Below, one piece after another: positions 57,663 through 64,000 of a stretch of DNA of 64,000 nt. The notes below the pieces were generated by a model. The model saw only the letters and a program-made list of their open reading frames with translations. It was not told the origin of the DNA and searched no databases. Source of the stretch: JANQFV01 sp964468185 (GTDB taxonomy: Bacteria; Planctomycetota; Phycisphaerae; UBA1845; Fen-1342). How positions within the stretch are numbered: position 1 is the stretch's first letter; every line of letters begins with the position of its first letter. The position numbers and the translations under genes were made by a program. The stretch covers positions 1 through 64,000 of the forward strand of contig CAYXTR010000005.1 of assembly GCA_964468185.1 (NCBI GenBank), written 5' to 3'.

Positions 57663-59066
57663 ATGGCTTGCATCTGTGTCGTTGACGACCAGGCGATGAT
57701 GCGTGATTCGCTCGAAGCGACCCTGGCCAGGCATGATCACAAAGTGTTTGCTTTTGAGAACGCGCAGGATGCGCTCACGATGATCAAGCAGCAGTCGTTT
57801 GACGTCGTGCTGACGGATTTGCGGATGCCCGGCCTGGATGGGGTAGGTTTGCTACGTGAAATGCGTCGGCTGGGCCTGGACGTGCCGGTCATCCTGATGA
57901 CCGCGCATGGCTCGGTGCAGACGGCGGTCGAGGCGATGAAGCTTGGCGCGTTCGACTACATTCAGAAGCCGTTCGATGCGGAAGAGATCGAGATTCTGCT
58001 GGAGCGGGTGATGCGTGAACGCAGCCTGATGCGTGATAATGAGATCATGCGCCGGACGATTGAAGACCTCAATCGGGACCGGAAGCTCATCGGCGAGGCA
58101 CCAGCGATGCGGCCGGTGCTCGAGAAGGTGCAGCGCGTGGCGCAAAGCTCGGCGACCGTGCTCATCACGGGTGAGAGTGGTACGGGCAAGGAGCTCATTG
58201 CCCGGGCGATTCATGCGGCCTCGCCGCGGTCGGAACAGCCGATGCTGTGCGTGAACTGTGCGGCGTTGTCGGCGACGCTGCTCGAGAGTGAGCTGTTCGG
58301 GCATGAGAAGGGTGCCTTTACCGGTGCGGACCGCATGCGGAAGGGGCGGTTCGAGCTGGCTGATGGTGGCACGCTGCTCCTGGACGAAGTATCCGAAATC
58401 CCCTCTGCGCTTCAGGCCAAGTTGTTGCGCGTGTTGCAGGAGCGCGAGTTTGAGCGCGTGGGGAGCTCGGTGACGCGGCGGGTGGATGTGCGCATGATTG
58501 CGACGACGAATCGCAATTTGCGGGAGTGGGCGGCCAAGGCACGCTTCCGTGAGGATCTGTATTATCGGCTGAGCGTGTTGCCGATCGAGGTGCCGCCGTT
58601 GCGGGAGCGGCGTGAGGATATTCCGTTGCTGATGGACTACTTCATCTCGCGGATCGCATCGCGCGAGGGGCGGGAGCGGCCGCGGTTCAACGCGGATGCG
58701 CTGAAGGTGTTGCAGGAGTATGCGTGGCCCGGGAATGTGCGTGAGATTGAGAACCTGTGTGAGCGGGTGTGTGTGCTGGAGGCTGGCCGGGAGGTGAACG
58801 CGGCTGCTGTGGCGCCATTCCTGAACGGACCGATCAAGACGGCCAGTGCGACGGCGCAAGGATTGCAGTACCGGGATGGGCAGATTCTGCACGATGCGGA
58901 GCGCGATTTGATTTTGCGGACGCTGGAACGATTTGGGGGGCATCGGGAGAAGACGGCCCGCGCGCTGGGCATTGGGCTGCGTACACTCGGTTTGAAGCTC
59001 AAGAAGTGGCGTGAGGAAGGGTCATTTCAGGAAGAGCGGCGTCACCGTGCGACGGTTGCGGTGTGA
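57663..59066 (+). CDS. NtrC-family sigma-54 response regulator
   Basis: 467 residues; AAGGAG precedes the ATG. Receiver domain 1-120 with acidic pocket (CICVVDDQAMM), phospho-acceptor in VVLTDLRMPGLDG, LMTAHGS and IQKPF. AAA+ domain about 140-375: Walker A ITGESGTGKELIARAIH, the sigma-54 contact loop ELFGHEKGAFTGADRM, GGTLLLDEVSEI and REDLYYRLSVLPIEVPPLRE. C-terminal Fis-type helix-turn-helix (LERFGGHREKTARALGIGLR). It is the partner of the kinase upstream and by position a FleR/FlgR-type activator. A sigma-54 promoter stands 22 bases after its stop, in front of flgB, which fits direct control of the basal-body operon. Confidence 0.95.
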   Translation: MACICVVDDQAMMRDSLEATLARHDHKVFAFENAQDALTMIKQQSFDVVLTDLRMPGLDGVGLLREMRRLGLDVPVILMTAHGSVQTAVEAMKLGAFDYIQKPFDAEEIEILLERVMRERSLMRDNEIMRRTIEDLNRDRKLIGEAPAMRPVLEKVQRVAQSSATVLITGESGTGKELIARAIHAASPRSEQPMLCVNCAALSATLLESELFGHEKGAFTGADRMRKGRFELADGGTLLLDEVSEIPSALQAKLLRVLQEREFERVGSSVTRRVDVRMIATTNRNLREWAAKARFREDLYYRLSVLPIEVPPLRERREDIPLLMDYFISRIASREGRERPRFNADALKVLQEYAWPGNVREIENLCERVCVLEAGREVNAAAVAPFLNGPIKTASATAQGLQYRDGQILHDAERDLILRTLERFGGHREKTARALGIGLRTLGLKLKKWREEGSFQEERRHRATVAV

Positions 59067-59087
59067 GTTTGAGGTGTTAGTCGTGCA

Positions 59088-59103
59088 CGGCACGGCGATT
59101 GCT
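59088..59103 (+). promoter_or_regulatory. Sigma-54 (-24/-12) promoter for flgB operon
   Basis: CGGCACGGCGATTGCT: GG at 59089-59090 and GC at 59101-59102 are exactly ten bases apart, with the C-A-C and T-T flanks of the consensus. Predicted start of RNA near 59114, with the flgB ATG at 59141. Confidence 0.7.
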
Positions 59104-59140
59104 GTGGGTCGAGTGATGTACCTGGCACGTGGAAGGCGAC

Positions 59141-59578
59141 ATGTGGATTGAACGGCTGGTTTCGTCCCGCACGACACACGCGGTCGAGTTGACGGCGCAG
59201 TTTGCCGAGCAGCGACAGCGCGTACTGGCGCAGAATCTGGCGAACATTGATACGCCGGATTATCAGCAGCGTCATTTGGACGTGGAGCCGTTTCAGCGTT
59301 CTTTGCGTGAGGCACTGGACACGTCGCGGGCAGAACGGCGCAACCGGCTGCAATTGCAGGGTAATGCGCAGTTCTCGCATGGTCCGGGTGGTCAGGTATC
59401 GGTTCGGCCGGGAGAGGAGGTGGCACCGAATGCGTTGTTCCATGACGGGACGAATGCGCGGCTGGAGACGCTGCTGGCGCAGACGGCTGAGAATAATCTG
59501 TCGTACGGGCTGGCGACGTCGATTCTGCGAAAACGGTTTGACGGATTGATGCGGGCCATACGAGGTAGAAGCACGTGA
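59141..59578 (+). CDS. flgB: Flagellar basal-body rod protein FlgB
   Basis: Proximal rod component, exported through the flagellar type III system. 145 residues from the ATG at 59141, with GGAAGG close upstream. The rod-protein signature is present: QRQRVLAQNLANIDTPDYQQ (the N-terminal L-x-x-N-L-A-N-x-x-T-x-x-Y motif), followed by DVEPFQRSLREAL, and the C-terminal helix ARLETLLAQTAENNLSYGLA, TSILRKRFDGLMRAIRG. Length fits the family. First gene of the structural operon behind the sigma-54 promoter; its stop overlaps the flgC start (GTGA). Confidence 0.95.
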   Translation: MWIERLVSSRTTHAVELTAQFAEQRQRVLAQNLANIDTPDYQQRHLDVEPFQRSLREALDTSRAERRNRLQLQGNAQFSHGPGGQVSVRPGEEVAPNALFHDGTNARLETLLAQTAENNLSYGLATSILRKRFDGLMRAIRGRST

Positions 59579-59976
59579 TTCGGGCACTGGATATCAGTCA
59601 ATCGGCGCTGGTGGCGCAGCGGGTACGCCTGGATGTGATCGCCGGCAACATTGCGAATGCCGATAATGTCACGCGTCAGGAAGATGGCACGCGGGTACCG
59701 TTTCGTCGGCGGGTGGTGACGTTTGCGCGTGGCGATGGGCAAGGTGGTGCGGGGGTGCATGTGGATCGCATTTACGCGAGTCAGGAGCCGTTTCGGCGGA
59801 TTCATCAGCCGGGGCATCCGGATGCGGACGCGGATGGGTACGTTCAAGTCTCGAATGTGAGCATCACGAAGGAATACATAAACGCGATGGCGGCGAGCCG
59901 CGCCTATGAGGCGAATGCCGCGATGATGAACGTGACGCGGAGCATGATTCAGCAGGCGATTCAGTTGTTTGCCTAG
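59575..59976 (+). CDS. flgC: Flagellar basal-body rod protein FlgC
   Basis: Rod component that stacks on FlgB. 133 residues, starting with GTG overlapping the flgB stop. N-terminal rod motif: ALDISQSALVAQRVRLDVIA, GNIANADNVTRQEDG. C-terminal end: VQVSNVSITKEYINAMAASR, AYEANAAMMNVTRSMIQQAI, the FlgC/FlgE/FlgG family closing helix that pairs with the N-terminal helix. The middle GYVQ region and short length are typical. Strictly coupled to flgB. Confidence 0.95.
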   Translation: MIRALDISQSALVAQRVRLDVIAGNIANADNVTRQEDGTRVPFRRRVVTFARGDGQGGAGVHVDRIYASQEPFRRIHQPGHPDADADGYVQVSNVSITKEYINAMAASRAYEANAAMMNVTRSMIQQAIQLFA

Positions 59977-60016
59977 CGCTGGTTGAGGGCTGTTGCGATA
60001 GTGTTGCGAGGAGCGT

Positions 60017-60325
60017 ATGCCTGATCCGATTGGTCCGGAGCGTCTGAATCCTGCGGGGGCGCCGGCTACGCGGCCGACGGGGCCGCGTGTAGAGGGTGGG
60101 GACCGGGCGGCGTTTGCGGCGCAACTGCGCGAACAGCTCGAGCAGGTCAGTCAGATGCAGGCGGACGCCGCCGAGGGGATTGAGAGTTTGATGACCGGGC
60201 AGACGGATAACATCACCGGCGTGTTCACGACGGCCCGCAAGGCTGAGGTTGCGTTCAGTCTGCTGATGGAGATTCGCAACAAGCTTGTCGACGCCTATGA
60301 CGAGCTGCGGCAGTTGCGGGTGTAG
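60017..60325 (+). CDS. fliE: Flagellar hook-basal body complex protein FliE
   Basis: Adapter between the MS ring (FliF) and the rod. 102 residues; GAGGAG precedes the ATG. A Pro-rich N-terminal 30 residues, then the conserved helices FAAQLREQLEQVSQMQADAA, EGIESLMTGQTDNITGVFTT, ARKAEVAFSLLMEIRNKLVD and AYDELRQLRV; the last two are the FliE hallmark (x-K-A-x-x-x-F-x-L-x-x-x-x-R-N-K-x-x-x-A-Y-x-E). Order flgB-flgC-fliE matches many bacteria. Confidence 0.95.
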   Translation: MPDPIGPERLNPAGAPATRPTGPRVEGGDRAAFAAQLREQLEQVSQMQADAAEGIESLMTGQTDNITGVFTTARKAEVAFSLLMEIRNKLVDAYDELRQLRV

Positions 60326-60441
60326 CCGGCGCGGGTGTCCGAATTGCGCGGGTCGCACCCCTGATTGCGATATACCGGGGCTGGTGTAGCTCCGGGAGCA
60401 TGGATGCGTGACGGCGGCGGAGTTCGCCGGGAGCTGCCAGG

Positions 60442-62184
60442 ATGGGAGCCTTACAGAATCTGCTGGCGAAGGTGGTGTCACGGCTGCGCGACATCAGCCT
60501 GTCGCAGCGGATTGCGCTGGTGCTGGGGGGGGCGCTGGTGGCGATCTCGCTGATTGCGCTGGTGCAGTGGGCTGCCACGCCGGAGTTGATTCCACTGTTG
60601 CCGCAGGATCTGGATGCGGAGCAGATTGCGCAGATTCAGGGGGCGCTGGTGGCGATGGACATTCGCAGCGAGGTACGGGGGAGCCAGGTGTACGTGCCGG
60701 CGTCGGCGAATCGGGCGGGACTGTTGGCGCACTTGCAGCAGCAGGAGAAGCTGCCGTCGAACACGAGTGCCGGGTTTGCGGCGCTGGTGCAGGAGTCTGA
60801 TCCGTGGCTGCCCGGTGATGAGCGGACGCGGCGCTGGACGGTGGGGTTGCAGCGTGAGCTGGAGAGCGTGCTGGAGCAGTTTGCGGGTGTGCGAGATGCG
60901 CGGGTGTTTCTGAATCTGGGCACGCAGCGCAAGAGCTTCAGTCGGGTGCAGCCGCCGAGTTCGGCGAGCGTGACCTTGATTATGAAGAGTGGATCGAGCG
61001 TGCCACGGCCGCTGGCGTTGGCGACGGCGCGGATGGTGGCGGGTGCGGTGGCGGGATTGAGTGAGCGGAATGTCGCGGTACTTGACGCCGGTGGCACGTT
61101 GGCACTCGACTGGGAAGCCGAGAGCGACGTGGCGACGCAATTGGATCGGCGGCAGGTGGAGGTTGAGCAGCGGTATGGTGGACGCATTCGGCAGGTGATT
61201 CCGGACGAGCGGGCGCTGGTGGCCGTGCAAGTGCAGTTGGATACGACGGCACGCACGTCGCATACCGAGACGCCGCTGAAGGGTCAGCCGATCAGTGAGG
61301 AAACCACGTTTGAGGAGACCAATCGTGGGCGGCCGGCGGAGGAGCCGGGCGTGCAGCCCAATACGGGCATGGCGGTCAGTGGGGGGGGGATGAATGAGAG
61401 TCATACGAAGGAGAACACGAAGACGGATTTTGTGACGGGACGCGAGACGAAGACGCAGCAGACGCCGGCGGGGGAAGTGAAGGAAGTGACGACGGCGATC
61501 AGTCTTTCGCATACGTACCTGGAGGGTGTCTTTCGGCGGATGAATCCGGATGCGGAGGGGCCGCCGACGGACATGGAGATTGAGGAGGTCTTTCAGCGCG
61601 AGCGGGCGCGGTTGTTGAGCCAGGTGGTGCAGTTGGTGGTGCCACGGGAGGAGGAGAACGTCTCGATTTCGCGGTATTTCGACACGGTGGCGGCGGACAT
61701 GTTGCCAAGTGGTGAGACGGGGACGCTGGGCGAGGCGATGGATTTGGTCAAGGCCTATGGGGCGCAGTCCGGACTGGGTGTGCTGGCGCTGATTTCATTG
61801 CTGTTGATGTTGCGGATGGCGCGGCGTGCGGACGAGGGTGAGTCGTTCGGCCTGGAGTTGGGTTTACCGGAGGAGGCGATTGAGGCGGCGAAGATGGCGG
61901 CGACGGATGTGTCGGTCGTGGCTCGCGGGCGGGGTGGTGGCGGCGCGCAGGCTGCTGGCGGAGCGTACGGCGGTGGCGGCGTGGACGAAGCCTATGGTGC
62001 CGTGGAGCAGGCTTCGGCTACCGAGGGCATGCTGGTTGCGCAGGAGGTTGACTCGGGCACGGTCCAGATTCGCAAGATGCTCGAGCAGGTGTCAGAGATG
62101 GTTGAGAGTGATCCGGATACGGTAAGTGCGCTTGTCGAGCAATGGATGCAGCGCAGTGATCAGTTCCATGAGGAAGGAGCGTAG
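60442..62184 (+). CDS. fliF: Flagellar MS-ring protein FliF
   Basis: Forms the membrane ring on which the motor is built. 580 residues; GGGAG before the ATG. First membrane helix RIALVLGGALVAISLIALVQ, then ring-building motif 1 (PLLPQDLDAEQIAQIQGALV, VYVPASANRAGLLAHLQQQE), RTRRWTVGLQRELESVLEQF, RDARVFLNLGTQRKSFSR and SASVTLIMKSGSSVPRPLAL. RBM3 is interrupted by a charged Thr/Glu/Gly-rich insertion (about 270-350). The second helix is GLGVLALISLLLMLRMARRA. A Gly/Ala-rich linker follows, ending in the cytoplasmic FliG-binding helix (IRKMLEQVSEMVESDPDTVS). It lies 116 bases after fliE, the widest gap in the operon. Confidence 0.96.
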   Translation: MGALQNLLAKVVSRLRDISLSQRIALVLGGALVAISLIALVQWAATPELIPLLPQDLDAEQIAQIQGALVAMDIRSEVRGSQVYVPASANRAGLLAHLQQQEKLPSNTSAGFAALVQESDPWLPGDERTRRWTVGLQRELESVLEQFAGVRDARVFLNLGTQRKSFSRVQPPSSASVTLIMKSGSSVPRPLALATARMVAGAVAGLSERNVAVLDAGGTLALDWEAESDVATQLDRRQVEVEQRYGGRIRQVIPDERALVAVQVQLDTTARTSHTETPLKGQPISEETTFEETNRGRPAEEPGVQPNTGMAVSGGGMNESHTKENTKTDFVTGRETKTQQTPAGEVKEVTTAISLSHTYLEGVFRRMNPDAEGPPTDMEIEEVFQRERARLLSQVVQLVVPREEENVSISRYFDTVAADMLPSGETGTLGEAMDLVKAYGAQSGLGVLALISLLLMLRMARRADEGESFGLELGLPEEAIEAAKMAATDVSVVARGRGGGGAQAAGGAYGGGGVDEAYGAVEQASATEGMLVAQEVDSGTVQIRKMLEQVSEMVESDPDTVSALVEQWMQRSDQFHEEGA

Positions 62185-62187
62185 GCG

Positions 62188-63228
62188 ATGGCGCGCAGCA
62201 CCTATCGCACTGAACTGCGTTCGGTGGAAGATCTGACGGGCGTGCGCAAGGCGGCGGTGCTGCTGGTGGCGTTGCAGCAGGAAACGGCGGCGAAGGTACT
62301 GAAGAGTCTTGATGGCGAGCTGATCGAGGAGCTTTCGCGGGAGATTGCGGCAATTGACTACATCGCGCCGGAGGTACGTGAATCGGTTGTCAAGGAGTTC
62401 TACAACCTCGTGATGGCGCGGCAATATGTGGATGCCGGCGGCATGACGTGGGCGCGGGCGCTGCTGGGCAAGACGTTACCGCCGGAGGAAGCGCGGCGGG
62501 TCATGACGATTATCGAGCATCAGGTGCACGAGCAGCCGTTCAACTTCCTGCAGAAGACGGAAAAGGAGAATCTGGTGACCTTCCTGCAGGAGGAGCATCC
62601 GCAGACGATCGCGCTGGTGCTTTCGCACGTACCGGCGGGGATGTCGACGGATATTCTCTCGGCGCTGCCGACGGAGCGGCAGATTGAAGTCGTGTCACGC
62701 ATTGCGAACATGGATCAGACGAGTCCGGATGTGATCAAGGAGGTCGAGCGCGGCCTCGAGAAGCGGCTGGCGGGCCTGGTATCGGAGCGGTTTGAGCGGG
62801 TTGGTGGTGTCGAGGCGGTGGCCGAGATTCTGAACATGTCGGGGCGTGCGACGGAGAAGGCGATTCTGGAGGGGCTTGAAGAGGACGATCCGCAACTGGT
62901 CGAAGAGATTCGTCGTCTGATGTTCGTGTTTGAGGACATCATTCGCGTCAACGACAAGGGGATTCAGGCTGTGCTGAAGGAGGTCGAGAACGACGAGTTG
63001 GCATTGGCCCTGAAGACCTCGACGGACGAATTGAAGGACAAGATCTTCACGAACATGTCGGAGCGTGCGGCGCAGCTTATCAAGGAGGAGATGGAGTTCA
63101 TGGGTCCGGTGCGGGTCAGCGACGTCGAGGCGGCGCAGCAGAAGGTGGTCGACATCGTGCGGCGTCTGGAGGATGCCGGCGAGGTGGTCATCGCGGGTCG
63201 CGGTGGCGAAGGCGAGCTGATCGTCTAG
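62188..63228 (+). CDS. fliG: Flagellar motor switch protein FliG
   Basis: C-ring protein that binds FliF and transmits stator torque. 346 residues, starting 3 bases after the fliF stop. N-terminal domain LTGVRKAAVLLVALQQETAA, KVLKSLDGELIEELSREIAA. Middle domain EHPQTIALVLSHVPAGMSTD with the E-H-P-Q motif. C-terminal domain AEILNMSGRATEKAILEGLE, MFVFEDIIRVNDKGIQAVLK, LALALKTSTDELKDKIFTNM, SERAAQLIKEEMEFMGPVRV, with the torque-helix charged residues in place. A standard, complete FliG. Confidence 0.97.
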   Translation: MARSTYRTELRSVEDLTGVRKAAVLLVALQQETAAKVLKSLDGELIEELSREIAAIDYIAPEVRESVVKEFYNLVMARQYVDAGGMTWARALLGKTLPPEEARRVMTIIEHQVHEQPFNFLQKTEKENLVTFLQEEHPQTIALVLSHVPAGMSTDILSALPTERQIEVVSRIANMDQTSPDVIKEVERGLEKRLAGLVSERFERVGGVEAVAEILNMSGRATEKAILEGLEEDDPQLVEEIRRLMFVFEDIIRVNDKGIQAVLKEVENDELALALKTSTDELKDKIFTNMSERAAQLIKEEMEFMGPVRVSDVEAAQQKVVDIVRRLEDAGEVVIAGRGGEGELIV

Positions 63229-63250
63229 TGCGTAGGAGCAGGTCGCCGAG

Positions 63251-63994
63251 ATGGGTAACATCATTCGTCGAGACCGGGCCGGTAATGCACAGGGGTTTTC
63301 GTTTGTCGATGTGGAGGCGCAGGCGGAGGCCATCGTCAGCAAGGCGATGGTCCGGGCCCAGAAGCTGCTGGATGACGCGGCCGGACGCGTGCATGAGGTG
63401 ACGGAGCAGCATCGGCGGGAGGGTTATGAGCGTGGGCTGGCGGAGGGGCGTGAGGCGGGCTACGCGGCGGCCAAGGATGAGGCGCGTGAGGCTGCGATGC
63501 GCGCCGCCGAGGCGGAGCTGAACAAGCTGACCGAGGCGTTGACGACGGGGCTGGAGGAGTATGAACGCAGCAAACGTCATCTGCTCGCGCAGGCCGAGGC
63601 GGGCTTGATCCATCTTGGCATGACGATTGGTGAGCGGGTATGCAAGGTGGTTCTCTCAGATACGCATGAGTCGGTGAAGGGGAATGCGCGGGCGCTGGTG
63701 GAGATGATTGAGCATCATGGTGATCTCGAGTTGCAAGTGCATCCGGCGGAAGAGGAATTACTGAACACGGTGGCGACGAAGCTGGCGCAGCAGTTTGCGC
63801 ACCTGGGACACGTGCACATTCGCGCGAACCCGACGGTGGGTCGTGGGGGGTGTGTCCTGCGCACGCGTGATGGTCAGATCGATGCGACCATTGAGCGGCA
63901 ACTGGAGCGTGTGGCGCGGGCGATCTGTGCGGATGTTGTTGACGGCGGTGTGGCGTCGGCGGCGGGTGGCGGTGCAAGCGGGGAGGAGGCATGA
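63251..63994 (+). CDS. fliH: Flagellar assembly protein FliH
   Basis: Binds and regulates the export ATPase FliI and links it to the C ring. 247 residues; the ATG lies 22 bases after the fliG stop. Residues about 20-130 are a long Ala/Glu/Arg helix with the FliH G-x-x-x-G-type repeat (REGYERGLAEGREAGYAAAK). The C-terminal globular part resembles the FliH/YscL/V-ATPase E-subunit fold (AGLIHLGMTIGERVCKVVLS, DLELQVHPAEEELLNTVATK, GRGGCVLRTRDGQIDATIER, QLERVARAIC). The stop overlaps the next ATG (ATGA), as expected for a FliH-FliI pair. Confidence 0.88.
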   Translation: MGNIIRRDRAGNAQGFSFVDVEAQAEAIVSKAMVRAQKLLDDAAGRVHEVTEQHRREGYERGLAEGREAGYAAAKDEAREAAMRAAEAELNKLTEALTTGLEEYERSKRHLLAQAEAGLIHLGMTIGERVCKVVLSDTHESVKGNARALVEMIEHHGDLELQVHPAEEELLNTVATKLAQQFAHLGHVHIRANPTVGRGGCVLRTRDGQIDATIERQLERVARAICADVVDGGVASAAGGGASGEEA

Positions 63995-64000
63995 GTGTGT
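63991..64000 (+). CDS. Start of next flagellar gene, probably fliI (cut by window end)
   Basis: ATG at 63991 overlapping the fliH stop, with GGAGGAGG upstream; only M-S-V is visible. FliI is expected here from gene order alone. Confidence 0.4.

Noticed and set aside
59123..59140. A second GG-N10-GC element just before the flgB ATG
   Set aside because: It lacks the TTGC -12 sequence and would start transcription inside the coding region; the element at 59088 is better in sequence and position.

Overview
The window is high-GC bacterial DNA that most resembles a planctomycete of the Phycisphaerae type. The evidence is two secreted proteins with PEP-CTERM tails, a dockerin-like tail on an extracellular GH57 enzyme, an ECF sigma factor paired with a WD40 Ser/Thr kinase, a second kinase with TPRs, a SUMF1-domain secreted protein, and a sigma-54 flagellar regulon. 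No rRNA, tRNA, dnaA or CRISPR array was seen. This taxonomic placement is an inference from gene content.

Layout. 0-6.4 kb is an accessory-looking stretch: a DUF2924 remnant, a GH63-like glycosidase, a broken RHS gene bordered by repeats, two PEP-CTERM proteins, a 16-residue lipoprotein peptide and a membrane-anchored HNH protein. 6.4-13.2 kb holds aroB, folC, a Tyr-rich secreted protein and a Ser/Thr kinase. 13.3-20.3 kb is one overlapping minus-strand operon: mutS, a divergent TrkH-like membrane protein, neuA, neuB, neuC. 20.6-25.4 kb holds galE, a small Cys-rich protein, a Spy-like periplasmic protein and the KtrB/KtrA potassium system. An IS4 remnant (25.7-26.2 kb) is followed by a large secreted serine protease and a GH57 amylase. 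32.8-40.7 kb holds the kinase/ECF pair, two small PilZ-type proteins, a coiled-coil lipoprotein and dihydroorotase. A homocysteine methyltransferase is followed by a 0.68 kb patch dense in repeats (41.8-42.5 kb). Next come a SpoIIE-type phosphatase sensor, imuA-imuB, a polytopic membrane protein, a GPP34 protein, proC, and a ParA ATPase with a GGDEF protein. 53.8-64 kb is a flagellar locus: TPR protein, FlgN-like chaperone, histidine kinase, NtrC-type regulator, then flgB-flgC-fliE-fliF-fliG-fliH-(fliI).

How it works together. The flagellar two-component pair lies directly before flgB, and a GG-N10-GC sigma-54 element sits between them, so the regulator probably drives the basal-body operon. 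NeuA/B/C supply a CMP-activated nonulosonic acid for surface glycans. GalE, the glycosidases and the polytopic membrane protein also point to carbohydrate metabolism. The kinases, ECF factor, phosphatase, PilZ proteins and diguanylate cyclase give a heavy signalling load.

The most notable non-gene signal is a perfect 16-base palindrome inside the TrkH-like gene (16847-16862). It contains the exact 14-base core of the chromosomal parS centromere. By eye the + strand changes from C/A-rich to G/T-rich, irrespective of gene direction, close to that point (about 17-18.5 kb). Together these suggest the window is near the replication origin. No computation was run; all skew, promoter and repeat statements are from reading the sequence.
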